Below, piece after piece: positions 1 through 7,452 of a stretch of 8,519 nt of DNA. A model generated the notes under the pieces. That model was given only the letters and a program-made list of their open reading frames with translations. It was not told where the DNA came from and did not search any database. The DNA is from Mariprofundaceae bacterium (GTDB lineage Bacteria > Pseudomonadota > Zetaproteobacteria > Mariprofundales > Mariprofundaceae). The position numbers were made by a program, and so were the translations under genes. The stretch is from assembly GCA_027035825.1 (NCBI GenBank), contig JALVTX010000120.1, positions 1 to 8,519 of the forward strand, read 5' to 3'. How positions within the stretch are numbered: position 1 is the stretch's first letter; every line of letters begins with the position of its first letter.

Positions 1-71
1 CCCATGAACAGCCAGCCGCTGAACGGAATCTTCATGCGCGAGCCAATCGGGGTCTGGTAGGTCGGATACAT
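1..71 (-). CDS. Unidentified protein, N-terminal 23 codons only (runs off left edge)
   Basis: Reading leftwards from ATG at 71-69, an open frame continues to the window edge and begins MYPTYQTPIGSR, then MKIPFSGWLFMG. I do not recognise the family. The tail of the visible part (IPFSGWLFMG) is hydrophobic and could be the start of a membrane segment, but too little is seen to say. The start is well supported: AAGGAGGTGA (85-76) is a perfect 10-nt complement of the 16S rRNA 3' end and sits 7 nt (from GGAGG) before the ATG. A second in-frame ATG twelve codons later lacks such a site. The gene follows yjbQ on the same strand after 64 nt and seems to have its own control region (see the palindrome at 125-140). 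That it is a gene is fairly sure; its function is unknown. Confidence 0.7.
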   Translation of the reverse strand, partial: MYPTYQTPIGSRMKIPFSGWLFM

Positions 72-75
72 GGCG

Positions 76-85
76 TCACCTCCTT
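76..85 (-). promoter_or_regulatory. Perfect 10-nt Shine-Dalgarno site
   Basis: The minus strand reads AAGGAGGTGA, fully complementary to the anti-Shine-Dalgarno end of 16S rRNA, with 7 nt between GGAGG and the ATG at 71. It is the strongest ribosome-binding site in the window and suggests high translation of the truncated gene at the left edge. Confidence 0.85.
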
Positions 86-124
86 GCTGATGGGCGAATC
101 ATGACGCCGCCGGGAAGCGGGAAA

Positions 125-140
125 TGTGACGCGCGTCAAC
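125..140. promoter_or_regulatory. Possible CRP/FNR-family operator with candidate -10 element
   Basis: Positions 127-138 are a perfect 12-bp palindrome, TGACGCGCGTCA, overlapping the yjbQ stop codon. On the plus strand 125-140 reads TGTGA-N6-TCAAC, matching 8 of 10 positions of the CRP consensus TGTGA-N6-TCACA. On the minus strand 139-126 reads TTGAC-GCGC-GTCAC, related to the FNR/DNR consensus TTGAT-N4-ATCAA. A weak -10-like CATGAT lies at 103-98 on the minus strand. A transcript start near 91 would put the palindrome centre (132.5) at about -41.5, the class II activator position. The palindrome is seen; the regulator and the promoter are inference. Confidence 0.35.
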
Positions 141-555
141 AACCGGTCACGTGCACGAGGATGGTGCGCCGCGAGGGATGGAGCCGATGCTCGTAGAGGT
201 AGATGCCCTGCCAGGTTCCGAGCGCCAGCCGCCCGTGGCAGACGGGGACGGACAGCGAGACGGCGGTGAGCGCCGCGCGCACGTGGGCCGGCATGTCGTC
301 CGGGCCTTCGGCCACGTGGCGGAAGATGGGGTCGCCGTCCGGCGCCAGGCGGGACAGGAACCGCTCCAGATCGCCCCGCACGTCCGGGTCGGCGTTTTCC
401 TGGATCAGCAGCGAGCAGCTGGTGTGGCGCACGAAGAGGTGGGCCATGCCCGTTTCCACGCCGCTCTCCCGCACGCGCGCCTGCGCCTCGTGCGTGATGT
501 CCGTCATGCCGCGTCCGGCGGGGCGGATGATGATTTCCGACTGGTGCTGCTTCAC
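136..555 (-). CDS. yjbQ: YjbQ/UPF0047 family protein
   Basis: A 139-residue protein, matching the usual length of about 138 for the UPF0047 family. Family blocks seen are HTSCSLLIQENADPDVRGDL (residues 44-63), EGPDDMPAHVRAAL (83-96) and GTWQGIYLYEHR (113-124), the last being the most typical. The E. coli member has been reported to show weak thiamine phosphate synthase activity, and the physiological role of the family is unsettled; a cytoplasmic enzyme is expected. The start is taken as GTG at 555-553. The open frame extends further upstream, but those codons overlap xthA and do not resemble the family, whereas VKQHQSEIIIRP fits its N-terminus. The gene begins 7 nt after the xthA stop on the same strand, so the two are probably cotranscribed and translationally coupled. 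The stop codon lies inside a 12-bp palindrome. Confidence 0.88.
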   Translation of the reverse strand: MKQHQSEIIIRPAGRGMTDITHEAQARVRESGVETGMAHLFVRHTSCSLLIQENADPDVRGDLERFLSRLAPDGDPIFRHVAEGPDDMPAHVRAALTAVSLSVPVCHGRLALGTWQGIYLYEHRLHPSRRTILVHVTGC

Positions 556-562
556 GCCTGCC

Positions 563-1321
563 TCACTTGAAACTGGCCCACACGGGCGCATGGTCGCTCG
601 GCCGTTCGGCCGCGCGCTCGTCGGCGTCCACGCCCGCATCGGCGGGTTGCATGGCCGGCGAGGCCAGGATGTGGTCAATGCGCAGGCCCCAGCCGCGCGC
701 CCAGGCGTTCAGCCGATAGTCCCACCAGGTGAACATGGGCGCGTCGGGATGCACGGCGCGCACCGCGTCCGTCAGCCCGAGCGCCAGGAGCCGCGCGAAT
801 CGCTCGCGCTCGGCCTCCGAGCACATGATCTTGCCGCGCCAGCGTTTGGGATCGTGCACGTCCGCATCCGTCGGGGCGATGTTGAAATCGCCCACCGCCA
901 CCAGCCGCTCGTGCCGGCCGAGTTCCCCGGCCAGGAAGCGTTCAAAGGCGTCCAGCCAGCGAAACTTGTATCGATATTTCTCCGAGCCGACCTCCTGCCC
1001 GTTGGGCACGTAGGCGTTGACGATGCGCACGCCGTCCACGGTGGCCGCGACCAGGCGTTTCTGCTCGTCGTCGAAACCGGGCAGGCCGGCCAGCACGTCT
1101 TCCGGCTTGGCGCGGGAGAGGATGGCCACGCCGTTGTAGGTCTTCTGGCCCGAGAAGCAGACGTGATAGCCGGCCTCCTCGATGGCCTGGCGCGGGAATT
1201 TTTCGTCCGGCAGCTTGGTTTCCTGGAGCGCCAGCACGTCCGGCTTCTTCGCCTCCAGGTAGCGCAGCACGTGCGGCAGGCGCACGTTCAGCGAGTTGAC
1301 GTTCCACGACACGATGTTCAT
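563..1321 (-). CDS. xthA: Exodeoxyribonuclease III (ExoIII/AP endonuclease family)
   Basis: A 252-residue member of the endonuclease/exonuclease/phosphatase superfamily that cuts DNA 5' to abasic sites and removes 3'-blocking groups in base excision repair. All expected active-site elements are present: MNIVSWNVNSLNVR with Asn7; LQETKL with Glu34 (metal); NAYVPNG with Tyr104; GDFNIAP with Asp145 and Asn147; RIDHIL with Asp216; and SDHAPV with the Asp243-His244 pair. The length fits the family (about 250-270). The start is ATG at 1321-1319, because ExoIII proteins begin with M-x-I-x-S-W-N. An in-frame ATG eleven codons upstream would add an Arg-rich leader (MMPPRRRQHGG) encoded by a GC palindrome and is less likely. 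The ribosome site before the chosen start is weak (GGCGGC). It is divergent from lipA and is followed by yjbQ. Confidence 0.94.
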   Translation of the reverse strand: MNIVSWNVNSLNVRLPHVLRYLEAKKPDVLALQETKLPDEKFPRQAIEEAGYHVCFSGQKTYNGVAILSRAKPEDVLAGLPGFDDEQKRLVAATVDGVRIVNAYVPNGQEVGSEKYRYKFRWLDAFERFLAGELGRHERLVAVGDFNIAPTDADVHDPKRWRGKIMCSEAERERFARLLALGLTDAVRAVHPDAPMFTWWDYRLNAWARGWGLRIDHILASPAMQPADAGVDADERAAERPSDHAPVWASFK

Positions 1322-1392
1322 GCCGCCATGCTGTCGCCGCCGCGGCGGCATCACAAGGTGCGCGAGGAACGGTTGCGGAGTAGGCTTCGCGC
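1322..1392. promoter_or_regulatory. Divergent xthA/lipA intergenic region with 14-bp GC palindrome
   Basis: This 71-bp spacer separates the oppositely oriented xthA and lipA genes, so it should hold both promoters unless these lie inside the genes. It contains a perfect 14-bp palindrome, GCCGCCGCGGCGGC (1336-1349). I see no convincing -35/-10 pair for either direction. For lipA, GGAG at 1377-1380 lies 12 nt before the ATG, a slightly long spacing. The palindrome could be an operator, a hairpin, or chance in GC-rich DNA. Confidence 0.35.
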
Positions 1393-2316
1393 ATGAGCCG
1401 AGTGATTCCCATCCAGCCCGAGGGCGAGCCGATGGCCGGCAAGCCCGGGTGGCTGAAGGTGCGCGCGCCGCTGTCGCCGGAATACCGGCGGCTGGTTCGG
1501 CTGATGCGCGAGCTGAGGCTGAACACGGTTTGCGAGGAGGCGAGCTGCCCGAACATCGGCGGCTGCTGGAAGCATGGCTCGGCCACGTTCATGATCCTGG
1601 GCCGCATCTGCACGCGCACCTGCGCCTTCTGCGACGTCGAGACCGGCCGCCCCGACCCGGTGGACGCGGAGGAGCCGGCGCACCTGGCGCGCGCGGTGGC
1701 CGAGATCGGCCTGAAGCACGTGGTCATCACCAGCGTGGATCGCGACGACTTGCCGGACGGCGGCGCCGGTCACTACGCGGCCGTCATCCGCGAGCTGCGC
1801 GCCCGCCAGCCGGAGGTGACCATCGAGGTGCTGACGCCGGACTTCCAGCGCAAGCCGGCCGCATGCCTGGACACAGTCATCGAAGCCGGGCCGGACATCT
1901 TCAACCACAATCTGGAAACCGTGCCCCGGCTCTACCGCTCGGTACGTCCCGGCGCGCGCTATTTCACGAGCCTGCGCCTCTTGCAGCGGGCCAAGGAGCT
2001 GGATAACCGCGTGGTGACGAAATCCGGCATCATGGTGGGCTTGGGCGAGGAACGCGACGAGATCTTGCAGGTGATGGATGACCTGCGCGAGGCCGGCGTG
2101 GACATCCTGACCATCGGCCAGTACCTGCGGCCGAGCGAGCGCCACCACCCGGTGATGAAGTACTGGACGCCGGAGGAGTTCGAGGAGCTGAAGTATCTGG
2201 CCGAAAAGAAGGGCTTCGGCATGGTCGCCTCCGGGCCTCTGGTGCGCTCGTCGTTCCATGCCGAGGACGTGTTCGAGGCGCTGAAACAGAAGCGGCTCCC
2301 CGCGGCCGGGGCGTGA
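1393..2316 (+). CDS. lipA: Lipoyl synthase (radical SAM)
   Basis: A 307-residue lipoyl synthase, which inserts two sulfur atoms into protein-bound octanoyl groups to make the lipoyl cofactor of the 2-oxoacid dehydrogenases and the glycine cleavage system. Both iron-sulfur clusters can be read. The auxiliary, sacrificed cluster has C-x4-C-x5-C (Cys47, Cys52, Cys58, CEEASCPNIGGC). The radical SAM cluster has C-x3-C-x2-C (Cys73, Cys77, Cys80, CTRTCAFC). The C-terminal RSS motif that ligates the auxiliary cluster is RSSFHAE (Arg285-Ser287). Length is normal. No lipB octanoyltransferase, its common neighbour, lies in the window. The start is ATG 1393, with GGAG twelve nt upstream. It is the first gene of a plus-strand run; pckA begins 34 nt downstream. 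Confidence 0.97.
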   Translation: MSRVIPIQPEGEPMAGKPGWLKVRAPLSPEYRRLVRLMRELRLNTVCEEASCPNIGGCWKHGSATFMILGRICTRTCAFCDVETGRPDPVDAEEPAHLARAVAEIGLKHVVITSVDRDDLPDGGAGHYAAVIRELRARQPEVTIEVLTPDFQRKPAACLDTVIEAGPDIFNHNLETVPRLYRSVRPGARYFTSLRLLQRAKELDNRVVTKSGIMVGLGEERDEILQVMDDLREAGVDILTIGQYLRPSERHHPVMKYWTPEEFEELKYLAEKKGFGMVASGPLVRSSFHAEDVFEALKQKRLPAAGA

Positions 2317-2350
2317 TTCGCCCCGCGCCGGGCGGGAAAGGAGGCCGGAG

Positions 2351-3952
<1,602 letters not shown>

Positions 3953-3960
3953 GGCCGCGC

Positions 3961-5100
3961 ATGGTTGAGTCTCTCGCCGCCGGCGTGGAATGGCGGCCGC
4001 CGGAGGCGACAGCGCCGGGCTTTGCGCCCCTGCATCGGCGCGGGCGGCTGCTGGGCCATGTGCGCCATCAGGGCGCGGACGAGGAGGCCGACACGGCCGC
4101 GGCCATTGCCGCATGGCGGCAAGACCGGCCCGCGCACCTGCCGGGCTGGCTGCGCCGGCCGCTGGCCGATGCGGAGGCCATGCTGGCCGCGTCGCGGCGG
4201 ATGATGGAGGCGTTGCTGGAGGGCGCGCCGCTGGAGGCGCTGCTCGATGCGCCGGACGTGGCGGCTCGCCTGCAAGGGGATTCACAAGGGGGTCTGCAAG
4301 GAGGATTGCAAGATGGGGGCACGGCGCGATTCGCGTTGGTGGCGGCCTCGGACGAGGAGCACGACGCGCAGGCCATCGGCAAGGCCTGGTTCGACGCCGA
4401 AACGGGCGACGGCGTGGCGGAGGACTTGTGGTGCAAGGCGTCCTGGCTGTCGTTTCACGAGGCGGACGCCTCGCTGCGTTTCCGTTTCTCCTTCGGCATG
4501 GAGGGCTTCGAGGATGTGGCCGCCGACCCCGGGCGGGAGCTGCTGGCCGGCGAGCTGGCCGCGCGCGTCTTTCCCGAAAGCCGGCTGCTGACCGGGCACG
4601 CGCCCACGCGGGCGCTGGCCCGCGAGCTGGCGGGCGGGCAGCCGGCCTTCGTCGAGCGCATCATCTATTTCAACGCGCCGGAGGGCGGCGCGCAGTTCCA
4701 TCACGACGTGGAGCGCGGCCATGATGGGGTCATCTACGCCCAGCTCACCGGCCGCACCTTCTGGCTCGCCTGCGACAAGCAGGCGCTGATGGACGAGATC
4801 GCGGCCTTCGTGGCCGACGCGCCCGATGCGCGCTGGAACGAGCTGCGCGCGCTGACCAGGGACCGCGCGGCGCTGGCGGCGCTGATGAACGAGGCCGACC
4901 ACGAGCCGGTGGAGGCGCTGGTGGATCGCGAACCCGCGTTCATCGGCCGCATGGTCGAGCGCGGCCACGCCTTCTGGCTGGAGCCGGGCGATGCGCTGTT
5001 GCTGCCGCAGCGCGATCTGGAGCATTGCGTCTGGCACACGGTGTTCTGCCTGGACGACGAGCCGGGCGAGGCCCTCAGCTTCGCGATTCGCGCGCTCTGA
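3961..5100 (+). CDS. Uncharacterised protein with cupin/JmjC-like Fe(II)-binding signature
   Basis: A 379-residue protein that I cannot assign to a named family. The C-terminal half looks like a double-stranded beta-helix oxygenase. It has QFHHDVERGHDGVIYAQL with an H-x-D pair (His247, Asp249), GRTFWLA following it, then EPGDALLLP (342-349) and a distal histidine in LEHCVWH (His355 or His359), ending LSFAIR with Arg377. This order resembles cupin_8/JmjC Fe(II)/2-oxoglutarate hydroxylases, but the substrate is unknown and the call is inference. The N-terminal part (1-105) is Ala-rich and probably helical; residues 106-117 form a GGLQ repeat linker. No signal peptide or membrane segment is seen. 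The start is ATG 3961, with GAGG (3951-3954) 6 nt before it; an in-frame TTG at 3949 overlaps the pckA stop and lacks a better site. The stop overlaps the next gene's first start (TGATG), so coupling is likely. Confidence 0.8.
   Translation: MVESLAAGVEWRPPEATAPGFAPLHRRGRLLGHVRHQGADEEADTAAAIAAWRQDRPAHLPGWLRRPLADAEAMLAASRRMMEALLEGAPLEALLDAPDVAARLQGDSQGGLQGGLQDGGTARFALVAASDEEHDAQAIGKAWFDAETGDGVAEDLWCKASWLSFHEADASLRFRFSFGMEGFEDVAADPGRELLAGELAARVFPESRLLTGHAPTRALARELAGGQPAFVERIIYFNAPEGGAQFHHDVERGHDGVIYAQLTGRTFWLACDKQALMDEIAAFVADAPDARWNELRALTRDRAALAALMNEADHEPVEALVDREPAFIGRMVERGHAFWLEPGDALLLPQRDLEHCVWHTVFCLDDEPGEALSFAIRAL
4276..4311 (+). repeat. In-frame 12-bp tandem repeat (three units) encoding GDSQ-GGLQ-GGLQ
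   Basis: Three adjacent 12-nt units, GGGGATTCACAA, GGGGGTCTGCAA and GGAGGATTGCAA, lie exactly in the reading frame and encode GDSQ, GGLQ and GGLQ (residues 106-117). The preceding codons CGC CTG CAA (RLQ) may be the seed, and GATGGGGGC after it looks like a partial fourth unit. Codons such as GGG, GGA, TCA, TTG and CAA are unusual for this GC-rich gene, which fits a recent slippage expansion between two protein regions. Confidence 0.8.
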
Positions 5101-7241
5101 TGCGCGCATGGATTCTGCTGGCGGCGGCGTTGTGCGCCCCGCCCGCCACAGCCACGGAGGCCGCCATGCCGGATCAGCACGCCAATCACCTGATCCACGA
5201 AACCAGCCCCTACCTGTTGCAGCACGCGCACAACCCGGTGGACTGGCATCCGTGGGGCGAGGAGGCGTTCGAGCTGGCGCGCGCCGAGGACAAGCCCATC
5301 CTGCTCTCCATCGGCTATTCCACCTGCCACTGGTGCCACGTGATGGAGGAGGAGTCGTTTTCCGACCCGGAGGTGGGCCGGGCGCTGAACGCGACCTTCG
5401 TGGCCATCAAGGTGGATCGCGAGGAGCGGCCGGACATCGACGCGGTCTATATGCAGGCGGCGCAGATGCTGACCGGCGCCGGCGGCTGGCCGCTGAACGT
5501 GCTGCTCACGCCCGAGGGCAAGCCGTTCTACGCCTTCACTTACCTGCCCAAACATGCCCGTTTCGGGCGGCCGGGGCTGCTGGAGCTCACGGCGCGCGTG
5601 CGCGAGCTGTGGCGGCGCGATCGCGCCCGGCTGCTGCGCTCGGCCGAGCAACTGGCCGGGGCGCTGCGCGACGTCAATGCCGGCGGCGAGGCCGACCGCG
5701 AGGCCGAGGGGGCGGCGAAGCAGCCGTCGGCGAACGTGGTCCGGCAGGCCCGCGATGAGCTGGCGCGATCCTTCGATGCCGTTCACGGCGGTTTCGGCGA
5801 CGCGCCGAAGTTCCCCAGCCCGCACAAGCTGCTGTTCCTGCTGCGCTGGCAGGCGGAGCATCATGACGCCGAGGCGCTGGAGATGGCGCGCCGCACGCTC
5901 GCGGCCATGCGCGCCGGCGGCATCCATGACCAGCTCGGCGGCGGATTTCACCGCTATGCCACGGACGCGCGCTGGCTGCTGCCGCATTTCGAGAAGATGC
6001 TGCCCGACCAGGCTCTGCTGCTGATGGCCTTTGCCGAGGCCTTTCATGCCACGGGCGAGGCGGCGATGGCCGAAACGGCGCGGGACGTGGCCGGCTTCGT
6101 GCTGCGCGAGATGCGTGATGCTCGGGGCGGTTTCTACAGCGCCCTGGACGCCGACTCCGAGGGCGGCGAGGGCCGTTTCTACATGTGGACGATGGCGGAA
6201 CTAGAACAGGCGCTGGGCCGGGAGGACGCGGTCTTCGCGGCGCGGGTGTTCGGCGTCACGACCGAAGGCAACGTGGCCGAGGAGGCCACCGGGCGAAAGA
6301 CCGGCGCCAATGTGCTGTATCTCGCCCATCCGCCGGCCGATGAAGCCGGGCGCAAGCGCCTGGCGGACATTCGCAAGCGTCTTCTGGCCGCGCGCGAGCA
6401 GCGGCCGCGCCCGTTCCGCGACGACAAGGTGCTGACGGACTGGAACGGCCTGATGATCGCGGCGCTGGCGCGGGCCGCGCGGACGCTGGATGAGCCCGCG
6501 TGGGCAAACGCCGCGGCGCGCGCGGCCGATTTCGTGCTCGGGAATCTGCGTGACGCGGACGGCCGCCTGCTGCACCGCTGGCGGGCGGGCCAGGCCGGCA
6601 TTCCCGGCATGCTCGATGACTACGCCTTCCTCATCTGGGGGTTGATCGAGCTGTACGAGACGGATTTCGACGCCCGCTGGCTGGATGCGGCCGTGACGCT
6701 GGCCCGGCGCATGGATGCCGATTTCTCGGCCGCGAACGGCGCGTTCCATGCCAGCCGCGCCGCAAGCCGCCTGCCGGCGCGGCCGGTGGAGGCGTTCGAC
6801 GGCGCGCAACCCTCGGGCAACTCGGCGGCGATGATGGACTTGCTGCGGCTGGCGCGGCTTACCGGCGACGCGGCCTGGGAGCGGCGGGCGTCGCGCGTGG
6901 CGTCCGCGTTCGCGGAGCGCATGGCGGCCATGCCCTCGGCGTTTGCCTGGATGACGGCGGGGCTGCTGTTCACCGAATCCCCGGGCTACGAGATCGTGCT
7001 GGCCGGGCCCAGGGAGGGCGCGGAGGCGGACGCGATGCTTGCGGCCGTGCGCGCGCCCTATCGGCCGCACGCGGTGGTGCTGTGGCGCGATGCGGCCAGC
7101 GAACGGCTGGCCCCGTACGCCAGGGCGCAGAAGCCGCTGAATGGCCGGGTGACGGCCTACATTTGCCGCGACTTCCAGTGCAACCAGCCGACGACCGATC
7201 CCGCCGAAGTGCGCCGGCTGCTGAAGAGCCCCGCGCCGTAG
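5100..7241 (+). CDS. DUF255/YyaL-type thioredoxin-fold protein (SPATA20-like)
   Basis: A 713-residue member of the YyaL/SPATA20 family: an N-terminal thioredoxin-like DUF255 domain followed by an alpha/alpha-barrel resembling sugar epimerases. Seen in order are SPYLLQHAHNPVDWHPWG (36-53), GYSTCHWCHVM with redox-type Cys76-His-Trp-Cys79, VDREERPDID, GGWPLNVLLTP, GIHDQLGGGFHRYATD (about 275-290), DADSEGGEGRFYMW (about 350), DDKVLTDWNG (about 441), and a terminal CRDFQCNQP (about 689) with two more cysteines. The biochemical role is unknown. There are two plausible starts. ATG 5100 overlaps the previous stop and adds a signal-peptide-like stretch (RAWILLAAALCAPPATA, AxA site near residue 18). 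ATG 5166 has GGAGG (5156-5160) 5 nt upstream and gives a 691-residue cytosolic form like most family members. The TAG stop lies inside a REP element. Confidence 0.92.
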   Translation: MRAWILLAAALCAPPATATEAAMPDQHANHLIHETSPYLLQHAHNPVDWHPWGEEAFELARAEDKPILLSIGYSTCHWCHVMEEESFSDPEVGRALNATFVAIKVDREERPDIDAVYMQAAQMLTGAGGWPLNVLLTPEGKPFYAFTYLPKHARFGRPGLLELTARVRELWRRDRARLLRSAEQLAGALRDVNAGGEADREAEGAAKQPSANVVRQARDELARSFDAVHGGFGDAPKFPSPHKLLFLLRWQAEHHDAEALEMARRTLAAMRAGGIHDQLGGGFHRYATDARWLLPHFEKMLPDQALLLMAFAEAFHATGEAAMAETARDVAGFVLREMRDARGGFYSALDADSEGGEGRFYMWTMAELEQALGREDAVFAARVFGVTTEGNVAEEATGRKTGANVLYLAHPPADEAGRKRLADIRKRLLAAREQRPRPFRDDKVLTDWNGLMIAALARAARTLDEPAWANAAARAADFVLGNLRDADGRLLHRWRAGQAGIPGMLDDYAFLIWGLIELYETDFDARWLDAAVTLARRMDADFSAANGAFHASRAASRLPARPVEAFDGAQPSGNSAAMMDLLRLARLTGDAAWERRASRVASAFAERMAAMPSAFAWMTAGLLFTESPGYEIVLAGPREGAEADAMLAAVRAPYRPHAVVLWRDAASERLAPYARAQKPLNGRVTAYICRDFQCNQPTTDPAEVRRLLKSPAP
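5156..5160 (+). promoter_or_regulatory. Internal Shine-Dalgarno site for alternative start at 5166
   Basis: GGAGG lies 5 nt before an in-frame ATG at 5166, just after the sequence coding for the putative signal peptide. The upstream start at 5100 has no clear site of its own and would rely on reinitiation at TGATG. This site therefore bears on which start is used. Confidence 0.55.
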
Positions 7242-7262
7242 GAGGGGCCTCCAGGCCCCGAA
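7238..7262 (+). repeat. REP element R1 (GTAG-headed)
   Basis: A 25-nt element with a 5' GTAG head followed by the imperfect palindrome GGGGCCT-CC-AGGCCCC (7-bp stem) and ending GAA. It matches the layout of REP sequences mobilised by RAYT proteins. Its TAG (7239-7241) is the stop codon of the DUF255 gene. It differs from R4 by no base within the element. Confidence 0.88.
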
Positions 7263-7282
7263 CCGTGGTTGGAAATATCCCT

Positions 7283-7306
7283 GTAGGAGGGGCCTCTGGC
7301 CCCGAA
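7283..7306 (+). repeat. REP element R2 (GTAG-headed)
   Basis: A 24-nt copy with stem GGGGCC-TCT-GGCCCC after the GTAG head. It is preceded by AATATCCCT, nearly the same as the flank of R4. With R3 in the opposite orientation it forms an inverted pair (BIME-like). Confidence 0.88.
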
Positions 7307-7342
7307 CGGACGAGCCCCGACATCGTCGGTTGGCGGCCGAGA

Positions 7343-7367
7343 TTCGCGGCGTGGACGTCGCTTCTAC
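7343..7367 (-). repeat. REP element R3, inverted and diverged
   Basis: The minus strand reads GTAGAAGCGACGT, then CCACGCCGCGAA: a GTAG head, a GCG-CGT/ACG-CGC stem with one mismatch, and the same GAA end. It is the most diverged copy, with a sequence closer to the GTAGGAGCGAC type of REP known from pseudomonads and xanthomonads. It is recognised mainly by its head, its end and its position opposite R2. Confidence 0.65.
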
Positions 7368-7385
7368 ACGCGGTGAATATCCACT

Positions 7386-7410
7386 GTAGGAGGGGCCTCC
7401 AGGCCCCGAA
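7386..7410 (+). repeat. REP element R4 (GTAG-headed)
   Basis: A 25-nt copy identical to R1 across head and stem, preceded by AATATCCACT. It pairs with inverted R5 to form a second BIME-like unit. Confidence 0.88.
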
Positions 7411-7427
7411 CGAATCCTCGGCCCATG

Positions 7428-7452
7428 TTCGCGGCCGGGAGGCCGCCCCTAC
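7428..7452 (-). repeat. REP element R5, inverted
   Basis: The minus strand has the GTAG head, then the perfect 6-bp stem GCGGCC-TCCC-GGCCGC and the GAA end. The TAG of the head (7451-7449) is the stop codon of the cytochrome gene. Stem bases differ from R1/R4 in a compensatory way, which suggests selection on the hairpin. Confidence 0.82.

Larger units (their letters stand above)
7242..7448. terminator. Convergent intergenic region filled with REP hairpins; probable bidirectional terminator or mRNA 3' end
   Basis: This 207-bp space lies between two convergent genes and holds no gene. Nearly all of it is REP copies and their spacers, plus a 5-bp stem at 7317-7329 (CCGAC-ATC-GTCGG). No T-run that would make a classic Rho-independent terminator is seen. 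REP hairpins at such positions are known to stabilise mRNA 3' ends or attenuate read-through, so that role is inferred. Confidence 0.4.

Noticed and set aside
203..1396. A 397-residue plus-strand open frame over yjbQ and xthA
   Set aside because: It is antisense to two clear genes with intact motifs, shows low-complexity composition and has no ribosome-binding site.
4300..4315. An internal AAGGAGG followed 8-9 nt later by ATG (4313)
   Set aside because: The ATG is out of frame with the gene, its frame gives an Arg/Trp-rich product, and the G-rich sequence is explained by the 12-bp tandem repeat.
4276..4319. Possible G-quadruplex from four G-rich tracts
   Set aside because: Loops are about 8-10 nt and one tract is interrupted (GGAGG), so stability would be poor; tandem repetition explains the tracts.
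5100..5136. Lipoprotein signal (Cys12) in the DUF255 leader
   Set aside because: The residues before the Cys (Ala-Ala-Leu) do not fit a lipobox; an AxA signal peptidase I site fits better.
4282..6047. Long minus-strand frames across the oxygenase-like and DUF255 genes
   Set aside because: These are shadows of the high third-position GC of the plus-strand genes, with no family resemblance.
7238..7452. CRISPR array
   Set aside because: Repeats alternate in orientation, spacing is irregular and each is a palindrome with a GTAG head, which fits REP elements rather than CRISPR.
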